From Chionoecetes opilio (lineage: Eukaryota; Arthropoda; Malacostraca; Decapoda; Majidae): a stretch of 64,000 nt of DNA. The position numbers and the translations under genes were made by a program. Positions 54,098 through 63,967 of this stretch are shown here, piece after piece. Positions within the stretch are counted from its first letter, which is position 1; every line of letters starts with the position of its first letter. The stretch covers positions 18,501 to 82,500 of the forward strand of contig JACEEZ010016106.1 of assembly GCA_016584305.1 (NCBI GenBank). The letters are read 5' to 3'. Below the pieces are notes generated by a model. The model searched no databases. It had not been told where the DNA came from and was given only the letters and a program-made list of their open reading frames with translations.

Positions 54098-54871
54098 CAG
54101 GGAGGTCCCGTTATACGAGCATTCGGTATACGATAATCCGATGATACGAGAGGTGTAAATTAGGGTCTATTTTCAATATACGAGATCGAAAATCCAATGA
54201 TACGACATTCAAACTGGGGTGAGTAAAATTATCAAGTTCAAAATGTGCGCCTTACCACTCCCGGGCTGGACAAAGGGGGATTTGGTTGACCCCAGTGAGG
54301 TCACTCCTAGCAAGCCGTGACCTGAAGGGTAATTAAGCATATGGCACGGCCTGACATTTAGGGGTAATTAACAGGTGTGCGGCCCCAACCTTGGGACCGC
54401 AGTCAGGTCACCCCTAGCAAGGCATGACCTGAGGAGTAATTAAGCATATGGCGCGGCCTGACCTTTAGGGTTAATTAGCAGGTGTGCGGCCCCAACCTTG
54501 GGACCGCTACACTACCTTCTCTTGTATCACGCGGCGTCCCCTACATTACAACGTCTTTTTTGCTTGTTATGCATGTTTTATGTTTAATTAATGTGCAGTT
54601 ATGTTATTTTGTGTGCTATTTTCTCTTTCAGAATGCTTTTTCTACAGAATAGGTAGTACAGTGTGGGTAATATAGACGCTGTGTGTTTGTTGTCTTTGCT
54701 ATAGTTTATTTTAGCTTGAAAAACTGTCTTTTTTTTTTTTTTTTTTTTAATTGATGGGGTCCTGGAACCAAACCTATATTTTACCATTAGTTATGTGTTT
54801 CGTTATACGAGATTTCGCTTTACGAGTATGCCAGGTGGAACCTAACTGCTCGTATCTTCGGGACCTCCCTG
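54098..54871 (-). mobile_element. Tigger/pogo-like transposon, full-length non-autonomous copy
   Basis: CAGGGAGGTCCCGTTATACG to TCTTCGGGACCTCCCTG, reverse orientation relative to 30583. No nested insertions, so it is the best reference copy (774 bp). Confidence 0.8.
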
Positions 54872-54892
54872 TGTATATATATATATATATAT

Positions 54893-54966
<74 letters not shown>
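54872..54966. repeat. TA microsatellite
   Basis: About 95 bases of TATATA abutting the transposon; a shorter TA run (54082-54097) lies on its other side, consistent with insertion into a TA repeat. Confidence 0.9.
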
Positions 54967-54968
<2 letters not shown>

Positions 54969-55389
54969 CGCCTCCGTGATGCAGTGGCTAGCGTGCCTGG
55001 CTACGAATCTGCGGGCCCTGGTTCGATCACGGTGTCGTGTGGGCAAGTGTCTGTTTGTGAGGTGGAGTCTGTTTACTAACAAAGGCAAAGAAAACGGGGT
55101 TGAGGGGAATACTTACTAATATTGACTTGATCAACAAAGGCATGTCCAGGCGTCCTGCGACAACAAACCCGTCTTTATTTATCATTAAAGGGTGAGGGGG
55201 GGAGGGGTCACGAAGTGGAACACTCGCCGACATCGGCAACATTTATAGGTATAGTTTTGAGCATATATGATATATGAGGCATTCAATTTCGTACAGAAAT
55301 GTCTTAACCACCCGTATATACCCCCATCTCCTGCTCAGAGGACATTTCTGTACGAAATTGAATGCCTCATCTATATTAATAAAAGCGAA

Positions 55390-55400
55390 AGTGTGTGTGT

Positions 55401-55477
<77 letters not shown>
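55390..55477. repeat. GT microsatellite inside the Helitron
   Basis: About 85 bases of GT at a fixed position after the AAAGCGAAA 5' tip, as in all Helitron copies here. Confidence 0.95.
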
Positions 55478-55478
<1 letters not shown>

Positions 55479-55674
55479 TATAGGTTCCGCCCCCCGTGGC
55501 GGAATCCCATCATATACCACATTTTTGGAACCAGGTTGACCAGGGGAAGGTTTTAAGCCCACTTATGAGATGATCCGATCTCTTTTTTTTTTCTTTTTTT
55601 TAGCAGCCTATTAGCGATAATTGTGAAAAAAAAATGGGTTGCGAGAATTGAGGAAGCCTTGATGTAGGGTGATG

Positions 55675-55935
55675 GGTAATGGGTGAGTGAATGGGTGGGG
55701 TGATGGGTAATGGGTGTGGGGTGATGGGTGAGTGAATGGGTGGGGGGTGATGGGTGATGGGTGAGGGAATAGATGGGGGGTGATGGGTAATGGGTGAGTG
55801 AATGGGTGTGTGGTGATGGGTAATGGGTGAGTGAATGGGTGGGGGTGGATGGGTAATGGGTGAGTGAATGGGTAGGGGGTGATGGGTAATGGGTGAGTGA
55901 ATGGGTTGGGGGTGATGTGAATGGGTTGGCGTTAA
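55675..55935. repeat. GGGTGAGTGAATGGGTG minisatellite in Helitron
   Basis: Tandem GTGATGGGTAATGGGTGAGT plus GAATGGGTGGGG units, the clean version of the array at 1605-2630. Confidence 0.9.
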
Positions 55936-56413
55936 TACATACATTTCTACATCCATGATTTCAGGAAAGTTAGAAGGGGCTATCTGGAGAGTCTGTGTTT
56001 GGTGGGCCGAAGGCCCACCAATAGCCTTCCGCAGGAGCTAGCCAAAAAGGCCGCCCGGAGGGCGGCTTTGCGGCTAGTATTTCATATATGCTCAAAACCA
56101 TACCTATAGCTGTCGCCGATAGGAATTCTCGCCGACGTTGGCGAGTGTTCCACTTCGTGGCCCCCCCCCCCTCCCCTTTAATGATAAATAAAGACGGGTT
56201 TATTGTCGTAGGACGCCTGGACATGCCTTTGTTGATCAAGTCAATATTAGTAGGTATTCCCCTCAACGCCCGTTTTCTTTGCCTGTGTTAGTAAACAGAC
56301 TCCACCTCACAAACAGACACTTGCCCACACGACAAGGTAACTGTGGTAACCCGGGAGTCACACTAGCCCTGTGTCCTGGGGTAATGGGTCAACACCCACC
56401 ACAGGCTCTAAGG

Positions 56414-56714
56414 CAGTATTTCCCAACCTGGGGGTCGGTGATTCTAAGATAAGATAAATTTCAGGATTCTAAGGGGGAAATTTATTCTCCCTTAGGGAGG
56501 GAAAGGGAGCATTCAGTCGACAGAAAAAAAAGTTTTAGAATGCGGCTATTGAATTTTCTTCAAGTATATATAGATATAGAGAATAGTGTCGATATACTTG
56601 TGTTATTAAGCAAGTACATTTTGTGTATTGGCTACTTTTTTCCTTGAAGGGGGAAATCCGGATGGTTGAACTGGTTGAAGGGGGAAACAACAGAAAAAAG
56701 GTTGGGAACCACTG
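56414..56714. mobile_element. hAT-type MITE, copy 1
   Basis: CAGTATTTCCCAACCTGGGG at the left and AAAGGTTGGGAACCACTG at the right. Copy 2 lies at 63499-63806. The TIR is hAT-like; flanks do not give a clear 8-base duplication. Confidence 0.65.
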
Positions 56715-56715
56715 A

Positions 56716-57068
56716 TAGATCATCAGCCAAGATATATTACCACCCCTATAGATCATCAACCAAGATATATTACCACCCCTATAGATCATCAACCAAGATA
56801 TATTACCACCCCTATAGATCATCAACCAAGATATATTACCAACCCTATAGATCATCAACCAAGATATATTACCAACCCTATAGATCATCAACCAAGATAT
56901 ATTACCAACCCTATAGATCATCAACCATGATATATTACCAACCCTATAGATCATCAACCAAGATATATTACCAACCCTATAGATCATCAACCAAGATATA
57001 TTACCAACCCTATAGATCATCAACCAAGATATATTACCAACCCTATAGATCATCAACCAAGATATATT
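56716..57068. repeat. 33-bp tandem repeat, about 11 copies
   Basis: Unit ATAGATCATCAACCAAGATA plus TATTACCAMCCCT. Open in one frame on each strand: IYRVGNISWLM on the minus and YRSSTKIYYQP on the plus. Confidence 0.95.
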
Positions 57069-57111
57069 AATTATATTCATAATGTTCAATAAGTACAGTA
57101 AGATAAGTCAA

Positions 57112-57334
57112 TAAGACAGTAAGACAATACATTGAAACTTTTTTTTTTTTTTTTGGCATCCATTCCTAAGACAATACATTGAAACTTTTTTTTTTTTTTT
57201 CATCCATTCCTAAGACAATACATTGAATATTTTTTTTTTTTTTTGTTTTTTTGGCATCCATTCGTAAGACAATAAATACTTTGAATTATTTTTTCTTCTT
57301 TTTTTTGCATCCATTCCTAAGACAATACATTTGA

Positions 57335-57378
<44 letters not shown>

Positions 57379-57420
57379 CATCCAATCCTAAGACAATACA
57401 TTGATTGTTTTTTTTCTTTT
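57112..57420. repeat. Six repeats of a poly-T unit at the 3' side of the minus-strand gene
   Basis: Unit AAGACAATACATTGAAAC, a T-run of 12-45, then GCATCCATTCCT. Read on the minus strand these are A-runs downstream of the TAA of the uncharacterised gene. Confidence 0.85.
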
Positions 57421-57598
57421 TTTCTCTTTTTCTCCATCCCTTCCCTATCAGTTGGCATCTTTGCTCATGTCCACATTCGCCTGTTTTCCTCCTCAATACT
57501 CTACATCCTGACTGCTGTTAATCTGATCTATCTTCCACGCGCATTTTTTCCTCTGCTTCCCAAACTTTCTCCTCTGTCTTCCGTCCTTATTCTGTCTG

Positions 57599-60247
57599 TT
57601 ATATTTTTCTTCTCTCAAATTTTCGTGTTTTTCTAGGTCGCCAATCTTTTCTTGGAGCGACTTTTCCTATTTGTGATACTTTAGCTTTGGCCTTTCCTCG
57701 GTTTTCTTCATCTTCCTCGAATTTTCTTTTCATCCACTTCTTGCCGCCATTTTCTGTAGTTTTGTTAGTTGAGCATTCCTTTTCCTCGGGTTTTTCTACA
57801 CACTGCCACGCTTCCAGTTCTTTTTCTTGATCACTGTCACTCTCACATTCTTCATCGGCCTCATATTCAATGGACTCGATCATCGTAGTTTCATGACCTA
57901 CACTTTCGTCATCGTTCCAATGTTTTGTTTTCTTACTCCTCTGTGTCATTTCGTCATCATCCTGGATTTTCCTTTTCTTGGGCACTCCGATATCAGTTTC
58001 CTTCGTACTTGTTTTCGTTGTTCTCTCAGCCTTCCTCTGCTTCTTGATGTAGAGTTTTCTCAGCTTTTCGTAGCACTGAATGGTCTTGATAAAGCCCTTG
58101 GGTTTGTAGTGCCAAAGCCGACGTATTTCCCTCTGAAAGTCGATCCTCAGTCGCCTGTAACCGCGAGATTTGACGCTGCTGAGATGCCTGACGAATCTGT
58201 CCAAGATGGCGTGGTGGACGGGAGTTTCCCAAGGCCTGTCTTCGAAGGGCAGGCAGGTGGGGTACGATTCCTGCATCGTGTTCTGTTTGGTTTGCATTCC
58301 TTGACGGTAGTACTGCGCATGGAGTTCATGGAATATCCTGCTTAGGGTTAGCGGCTCCACATTGGCCTCCCTCTCCTCCGCCGCCTTTCGCTCCTGCTCC
58401 TCTTCCCTCAACATCTCTTCTTCATCATTATAAGAGTTTTCTTCCAACCAATCCAAATCAGAGTTGTCGTCTTCCTCGTCACTCGAGTCGTCCCAGTCAA
58501 GTCCCTTCAAGCAGTCTTTCTCAAGGGACTCATCGTCGTCCACCTGTGGCTTCACACAGCCTGATTCTTGGAGGTTCTCGCTGCCCACCACCATGTCGCT
58601 CTGCACACACTCGCTCTCCTGCGTCTGGATGTCGTACACTTTTAGGATGATGGCGTCGGCAGAACTCTGAGACAAAAACTTGTTCATTCTTTTCAAAACC
58701 TTGTTCTTGTGCTTTGCCTTTTCTTTCACCATGTTGACGTAATCTTGACGAAGGTGCAGCTGCTTCTTATTACGCGACGCAACCAGCTGCATTCTCTTCT
58801 CTTGCGGGAGGTGCATCAAGCCCACATCATCCATAGGGTACAGCGGGAACAGACTATTAAGCTCGTGCTTCGGTAATTCTCTCTTCAAAGACTTGTGTTT
58901 CTGTTCCAGGAATCTCTGCGTCAAACTCTCGTAAGTAATTTTTGCGACAGACAAATACTTTTTTTTTTTTTTCTCGCTCATGCTTCCCAGTTTTTCAACC
59001 ACTTCCTCGCGGCGGGCCCGTTTTTCCTTCGACTCGCAATATAACTTGTAATCGTCGTCAATGAATTGAACGAGGCTTTCCACGTAGCCTTGAAGCTTTT
59101 GGCAAATATTGCTGCTGCTGACCCAGGGGAAAAGCTGCTCCTGTCCTTGCCTTCTGGCCACTGTCTCCATGAACAACAAGAGCGAGGTTCTATCCGGGTA
59201 GCAGTGCGACTCCTCTCCCTTGTCCCTCTGCATCTTGGTGAACACGTGGTCGTACAGGTATTCCACGCGCCGCAAGGGCAACCCATCCAAGAAATTCACG
59301 ATCTTGACCGTGAATTGTCGTTTTTTACGCAGCCTCTCGACCGCCGCCTGGGCTTCAAAGATCTCTTCACAAGACACTTGACACTCTCGCGATACACCGT
59401 AAAGATGAGCCTCCATCTCCGTCTTGAGGAAGTGGTTCAGGTAGGTCTTCTGCCGCCTCAGAGACTTCCTCACTGTGCTGTCGTCCGTCTCCAGGCACAG
59501 CCCCGGAAACGCCTCCAAGCCCTTGGCCCGCCGCCTCAGCATCCCGAACAGCGCAAAGTTTCGCCGACACACCGACTTCATCACGTACTTACGAATGTTC
59601 CGGCTGACGTCCTTCTGCATGAAATGTTCCAGAATGGTCTCACTCTCTTGCCCCGAGACCCGAGAACGGCTCACCTTCGGGAACAAGGCAGCCTTGCCGC
59701 GATGGAATTTTCGACTGTATTTCTTATCCCTTCTTGGGCCGCCAGCCACCAATTCCTTCATCCACAGGAAGCGCCTCCCATCCTGCCTCAGCCTGCCACA
59801 TGTCTCCTCCTCCTCCTCCTCGTCGCTACTGTTGCTGAATTCCGCAACAAGTCTTTTCACCACGCTGAGGTCCACCTCTCTGTTCTCATTCTCTTCAGCC
59901 GAGTCACTGTCTTCGTGCTCGCTCTGCGAGGGATAATAGGCAGGACTCAAGTAGGCCACGCTTTCATCACTCTGCTCATCGTCACTCTGGCATACAGACG
60001 CCTCACTCTCCTCTCCTGAAGTACTGCTCTCCTTCCTATCCATCCATTCCACGGTCCATGCTAGGCAGCCTGACTCCAGTCTTCGTGGTACAGCGTTGTG
60101 GCCCACGGAGCACTGACAACTTTCCCCGAAGCAGGAGAACGCGTCCTTATCTTCGTCCTCGTCGGCGTCTGAGAGGAGGCAGTACTTCCTCTCATCGTCG
60201 GAGTACTCAAGACCCTCGTAGGATTTGTCGTCGGGGATGTAATACTC
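57599..60247 (-). CDS. Uncharacterised charged nuclear-type protein, C-terminal part
   Basis: 882 codons in the same frame as the upstream part, ending TAA at 57601-57599. It starts EYYIPDDKSYEGLEYSDDER immediately after the TAG. There is no ATG until codon 69 (about 60043), so independent initiation looks unlikely. Visible parts: acidic, serine-rich start; a central Lys/Arg-rich helical region with KYVMKSVCRRNFALFGMLRR, KIVNFLDGLPLRRVEYLYDH and LFPLYPMDDVGLMHLP; a second acidic tract (DWDDSSDEEDDNSDLDWLEE); PWETPVHHAILDRFVRHLSS and RRLRIDFQREIRRLWHYKPKG; several NLS-like patches (KKRKIQ, KKWMKRKFEE); and a very basic end RRPRKTRKFERRKI. Intronless, unlike the spliced neighbour. It could be a single-exon gene, a retrocopy or an endogenised large-DNA-element gene; no domain decides this. 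Confidence 0.75.
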   Translation of the reverse strand, partial: EYYIPDDKSYEGLEYSDDERKYCLLSDADEDEDKDAFSCFGESCQCSVGHNAVPRRLESGCLAWTVEWMDRKESSTSGEESEASVCQSDDEQSDESVAYLSPAYYPSQSEHEDSDSAEENENREVDLSVVKRLVAEFSNSSDEEEEEETCGRLRQDGRRFLWMKELVAGGPRRDKKYSRKFHRGKAALFPKVSRSRVSGQESETILEHFMQKDVSRNIRKYVMKSVCRRNFALFGMLRRRAKGLEAFPGLCLETDDSTVRKSLRRQKTYLNHFLKTEMEAHLYGVSRECQVSCEEIFEAQAAVERLRKKRQFTVKIVNFLDGLPLRRVEYLYDHVFTKMQRDKGEESHCYPDRTSLLLFMETVARRQGQEQLFPWVSSSNICQKLQGYVESLVQFIDDDYKLYCESKEKRARREEVVEKLGSMSEKKKKKYLSVAKITYESLTQRFLEQKHKSLKRELPKHELNSLFPLYPMDDVGLMHLPQEKRMQLVASRNKKQLHLRQDYVNMVKEKAKHKNKVLKRMNKFLSQSSADAIILKVYDIQTQESECVQSDMVVGSENLQESGCVKPQVDDDESLEKDCLKGLDWDDSSDEEDDNSDLDWLEENSYNDEEEMLREEEQERKAAEEREANVEPLTLSRIFHELHAQYYRQGMQTKQNTMQESYPTCLPFEDRPWETPVHHAILDRFVRHLSSVKSRGYRRLRIDFQREIRRLWHYKPKGFIKTIQCYEKLRKLYIKKQRKAERTTKTSTKETDIGVPKKRKIQDDDEMTQRSKKTKHWNDDESVGHETTMIESIEYEADEECESDSDQEKELEAWQCVEKPEEKECSTNKTTENGGKKWMKRKFEEDEENRGKAKAKVSQIGKVAPRKDWRPRKTRKFERRKI

Positions 60248-60250
60248 CTA
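60248..60250 (-). other. In-frame TAG interrupting the 57.6-61.6 kb open frame
   Basis: The TAG separates two open parts in exactly the same frame (47 further codons before the first long downstream frame at 60106). Sequence on both sides is strongly acidic and compositionally continuous. Base following the stop is G. Confidence 0.85.
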
Positions 60251-61579
60251 CGTGTCGTTCTCCTCGTCGCTGGAGTCAATGTCCTGCTCCTGCATCCCAG
60301 AGGCGCTGTCTTGGAAGCCGTCAGGGTGGTGGCTGCGGCTCTGTTCACGCGCCTCGTGCCCCTTGCCCTTCTCGCCCTCCTTCAGGGACTCCTGCACCGT
60401 CTTGCTGCCGCTGTAGATCGCCTCCACCGCGCTCAGCAAACCCTCGCGGTCCTCAGCGTGTCGCGGGACAACGGCGCTAAAGAACTGCTTCGCCATCTCC
60501 TTCTCCTCTGTCCTCCTCCTCTTCTTATTGCTTTCATCTCTTTCCTTCTCGACTTTGTCAGCTTTATCGCATTCTTCTTCAGTCCCGTCGCTTTCTTCAG
60601 ATCCTTCTCCGTCACAGGAACTCTCGCTCTCACCACCCTCATCATCAGAATCTTCATCACTCGAGTCATCGTCGCTTCGTCCATCGTCGGTATCGTCCTC
60701 ACTTTCGTCCTTGCTGTTTTCAAACATTTCCTTATCCTTGACCTTCTGTAAGAGGACCAGCTTGTCCAGCCCCCTCTTGAAGTAGCGGTGAATGATGCCC
60801 TGTATGGCGTAGTGCACCTTACGCATCACCGCCTGCTGTGCCTTCTCGCTGCTGCCCTGCACACGGAAGTACGTGCGTCGCAGGAACGCCTTGATGATGT
60901 GCGTCACGTGCTGCACCACCATGCGCTTGGGGAAGGCCAGCCGCGCCACCACCTCATCCTGTGCCTTCTGCAGCTCCGTCAGGCGGCTGATGGCCACCAC
61001 ACATTTGTCCGAGCAGGAATTCTGCAGCCTGGTGTAATCGGCTCCCTCCAGCACAAAGTTACTGACGGGAGGATCAGGTTTTGTCAAGCCTTGGTATTGC
61101 GTCACGTCAGAGGAGGCTGCAACGCCCTCCATGACGGCGCTCCAGGCCTGCTCATCAAAGCAGCAGTATTTCTGCAGCCATTCCTCCACCTGATCAATCT
61201 TGCAAAGCTCTTGCTGTTCTTCATCCTCGTCCTCCCCAGAGTCGCAGTTCCCTGCCTGAGGTTCATCCTCCTTCAGGGTCTGAGTGAAGTCGGGCTCCTC
61301 CGCAGCCTCTGTCACCTCCTCGCCAGGGCGGGAGTCTTGGTCCTCCGGCGGGGAATCCAAACACAGGCTCGTCTCTCTTTCCACTTTCTTCTGATGGCGA
61401 TTCTTCTTAATTTGAATTTTACTCTTACGCTGGGCAGCCAGACGTCTTTCCTTGGCTCGTTGGGCTCGCATCTGCCGGACCTGAGCGCCGCGATTGCCTT
61501 CAGGAAGACCTTCATGCGATGCTGAGGCCATTGTGTGAGACTCTTCAGGAATCTCAGTGCAATCCATTAGAGCGGTCAT
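60248..61579 (-). CDS. Uncharacterised charged nuclear-type protein, N-terminal part
   Basis: 443 codons from ATG (61579-61577) to TAG (60250-60248), no introns. I do not recognise the family. Visible parts: a basic N-terminus (RAQRAKERRLAAQRKSKIQI), an acidic run (EDEDEEQQE), a globular-looking helical region (IDQVEEWLQKYCCFDEQAW to RYFKRGLDKLVLL, about residues 128-283), a second long acidic run, a basic NKKRRRTEEKE nuclear-localisation-like patch, and an acidic end DSSDEENDT. The alternation of acidic and basic tracts is typical of nucleolar or chromatin proteins; that is inference. The same reading frame continues after the TAG, so this is probably the first third of one protein rather than a complete one. 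Confidence 0.75.
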   Translation of the reverse strand: MTALMDCTEIPEESHTMASASHEGLPEGNRGAQVRQMRAQRAKERRLAAQRKSKIQIKKNRHQKKVERETSLCLDSPPEDQDSRPGEEVTEAAEEPDFTQTLKEDEPQAGNCDSGEDEDEEQQELCKIDQVEEWLQKYCCFDEQAWSAVMEGVAASSDVTQYQGLTKPDPPVSNFVLEGADYTRLQNSCSDKCVVAISRLTELQKAQDEVVARLAFPKRMVVQHVTHIIKAFLRRTYFRVQGSSEKAQQAVMRKVHYAIQGIIHRYFKRGLDKLVLLQKVKDKEMFENSKDESEDDTDDGRSDDDSSDEDSDDEGGESESSCDGEGSEESDGTEEECDKADKVEKERDESNKKRRRTEEKEMAKQFFSAVVPRHAEDREGLLSAVEAIYSGSKTVQESLKEGEKGKGHEAREQSRSHHPDGFQDSASGMQEQDIDSSDEENDT

Positions 61580-61975
61580 CTCTGACTTCTTTTACTACAC
61601 CAAGAATCTATCAAACACCTAGGGTCGCAATATTAAGGATCTTTTTTGTAAAAAAAAGAAGAGCTTGGAGTTAGCGGCGGTGGGTTCCAAGATGAGGATG
61701 GTGGTGACGCGAGTCGAGGTGAGCTTGGAGTTGAGAAGAATAGAACTTTGGGGTGGTAGAGGCGCAATTCCCTTCATATATCCATACAAAATGAACCTTA
61801 CGTGTGTGTACAGATTTTTTTTTTTTCTCAATCCCGTACGCCTGATAACTACACTACGGGGTGTGGCGAGACCATTTCTGATATGTGTGTGTTCTATTTT
61901 GACCATTTTTTTGTGGCGGCCACTGACCACTAAAAAGTGTCTCGTGTGAACCCAGCCTTAGCGGCTATATGGTGT
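61580..61975. other. Upstream flank of the minus-strand gene
   Basis: Contains AGGTGAGCTTGGAGTTGAGA partly repeating GAGCTTGGAGTTAGCGGC. No clear TATA box or known element was seen. Confidence 0.4.
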
Positions 61976-61976
61976 A

Positions 61977-62013
61977 CACACACACACACACACACATACA
62001 CACACACTCACAC

Positions 62014-62095
<82 letters not shown>

Positions 62096-62110
62096 TACAT
62101 ACATACATAC
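61977..62110. repeat. CA microsatellite with CATA end
   Basis: CACACACA with ACACATA interruptions, ending CATACATACATAC. Confidence 0.95.
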
Positions 62111-62396
62111 ACTCCACATACTGGGCGCTATAGCTTGGATCTCGGGCTTATCCTCTCACCTAGAGCTGCGGAGCTTCTCAGTCCTATTTTCACTGTTTTT
62201 AACAAGTGTAATGCCGTGCTGCTGGGCTGTCAGATGTAACAGTAGGTCTGAGAAGGGATTCAAATTGTACATATTTCCTGCAAGCCTTGAAAAAAGGAGT
62301 TTATGGATAAACAAAGTCAGTCGTTTGGGGTGGACAAGTTCCCGTTCATATTTTTTGTGTCAGCTATGTTTTATTGTTGTGTTGTCAGACACTAGA

Positions 62397-62580
62397 ATAT
62401 AAGAACATACGGAAGCTGCAAAAGGCTGGTATAGAGACCGCCACGTGGTAGTTCCTGTTATACATATACACCTACCGACATCCACTTGTCATGCCTTCCA
62501 TATATTGTTCTAGTCTTCTTTTAATCTCCCTATCGTCTCTGTCCTAACTACCCGATAAAGGATTCTATTCCAGGTGTACA
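62397..62580 (-). mobile_element. Diverged CR1-like LINE 3' end
   Basis: ATAAGAACATACGGAAGCTG, CCACGTGGTAGTTCCTGTTA, then a diverged coding tail (TCTTCTTTTAATCTCCCTAT). Confidence 0.6.
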
Positions 62581-63349
62581 AGGTGTTAAAGTTCACTCCT
62601 ATTTGCCGTGTAAGTTAGTATGAAATAATAAGATAGACGAGGATTAAGGATGAATCCATGGCGCTTTTTAGTAAAGTTAGGCCAGAAACTACGTTAGGAT
62701 ATTTCATTCGCTATTATAGTTTATTGCTTCTATAAAGCTGATGATAGTGATATATCTTTAATATTCCAGACACAAAGTTTATATACATTACCGAAATACA
62801 ATACAGGCTGAATCTAAGATACAAAATTAAAACAGACTTAAACTTTAAATTTGCACAGTCTTATTGCTATATAAACAAGTATAATTACCATTGAACAGCT
62901 CTTGAGATCATAATGGCTAGGTTATCCATAAGGATTAAAGTATAATATACTACACCAATGTTTCACAATTTTTCATTGAAAACATTCATCACTAAACCCA
63001 ATTTTTGCAAGTACACTATTTTTCATTTATTCTTGGTCTATCTATAAACCTGTACACAAGGTTCCTTATCACAGCCTGACAGATTCTAACATTACAGTAA
63101 GCAAATATCTCACTTGTACTGCAGCAGCCAGGTCATCTAATACAAATACCTGAAAACACTTGTGTGCAATGTATACATTCTTCACAGCAGCATTACTATT
63201 GCTGCACCCTAGGTGGCGAGTGTTTATGGCTGTACAGTTAAGTTTTAAACAATGCCATTTTGGCATCAGCTGCACACATATGAAATTTACGTATCAATGT
63301 ATGAAAAATGTGTATATATCTGCCTAATCTGTCTAAATATAGGACTGTA
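62581..63349. other. AT-rich sequence, no recognisable gene
   Basis: Unique-looking; no supported coding frame. Confidence 0.4.
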
Positions 63350-63410
63350 AGTATCAGGAACTACCACGTGTAAGTCTCCCGGCCTCTTGTATCGTCCTTA
63401 TGTTCTTATA
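63350..63410 (+). mobile_element. CR1-like LINE tail
   Basis: CAGGAACTACCACGTGTAAG, CCGGCCTCTTGTATCGTCCT, TATGTTCTTATA. Confidence 0.65.
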
Positions 63411-63498
63411 ATCAAGGTGGTCACGCCTATCACTGCTTACCAGTGTCCAAGGCATTTGTAAGAGTTAATCACTCCAAGGTTTGCATCATCTAGGACAG

Positions 63499-63806
63499 TA
63501 TTTCCCAACCTGGGGGAAATTTCACCCTGGGGGGAATGTTTCAGGATTCTAAGGGGGAAATTTATCCTGAGGGACATCTAAATTACTAGCATTTAGTCGA
63601 CAGAAGAAATAAGATGTTTTAGAATGCGGTTGTTGACTTTTCTTCAAGTCTATATCGATATAGAGGATAGGGTCTATAGACTTGTCTTATTAAGCAAGAA
63701 CATTTTGTGTTTTGGTTATTTTTTTCTTTGTCCACATGAAGGGGGAAATCCAGATGGCTGAACTGGTTGCAGGGGGAAACACCAGAAAAAAGGTTGGGAA
63801 CCACTG
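63499..63806. mobile_element. hAT-type MITE, copy 2
   Basis: CAGTATTTCCCAACCTGGGG to GGTTGGGAACCACTG, collinear with 56414-56714. Confidence 0.65.
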
Positions 63807-63964
63807 CTCTAAGGGCTAATGCCACGGAGATGAGCACCAAATGCCACGCGCAGCATTGCGTATGCTCCCATCTTTACCTCATACATATATGATATACCAG
63901 TACCTATAAGTGGAATTAAACTACAGTACTTGAAAAGTAGTGTAGTTTACGGTGCTTATGTTCG

Positions 63965-63967
<3 letters not shown>

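Larger units (their letters stand above)
55370..56077 (+). mobile_element. Non-autonomous Helitron (complete, 708 bp)
   Basis: Starts TCTATATTAATAAAAGCGAA after A, GT microsatellite, GGTATAGGTTCC block, T-run, GGGTGAGTGAATGGGTG minisatellite, hairpin CCGCCCGGAGGGCGG and CGGCTAG before T. The opposite arm of the surrounding inverted repeat gives the empty site GCCTCA/TATATCATATATG. Confidence 0.85.
54967..56335. mobile_element. tRNA-SINE-headed inverted repeat broken by a Helitron
   Basis: Left arm starts with a tRNA-like head (TGATGCAGTGGCTAGCGTGC and GGTTCGATCAC), then a body repeated in inverted order on the right (GTGTGGGCAAGTGTCTGTTT against AAACAGACACTTGCCCACAC). Inner arms AGGCATTCAATTTCGTACAG (55275) and CTGTACGAAATTGAATGCCT. 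The Helitron 55370-56077 lies in the right arm. Confidence 0.7.

Noticed and set aside
54967..55040. Functional tRNA gene
   Set aside because: A- and B-box are present but the cloverleaf is imperfect and the sequence continues into a SINE body.
56666..57089. Repeat-encoded secreted or structural protein
   Set aside because: Both strands are open because the unit is 33 bases; no start context or signal peptide is convincing.
59066..60019. 317-codon plus-strand frame, and the 245-codon plus-strand frame at 60788-61525
   Set aside because: Antisense shadows of the charged minus-strand gene; composition (Leu/His-rich) is that expected from the reverse of its codons.
53476..61579. TTAGG array plus large intronless gene as an endogenous large-virus insertion
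   Set aside because: No recognisable viral gene is present, ordinary host repeats lie between the two, and nothing links them. Left only as one of several origins for the gene.
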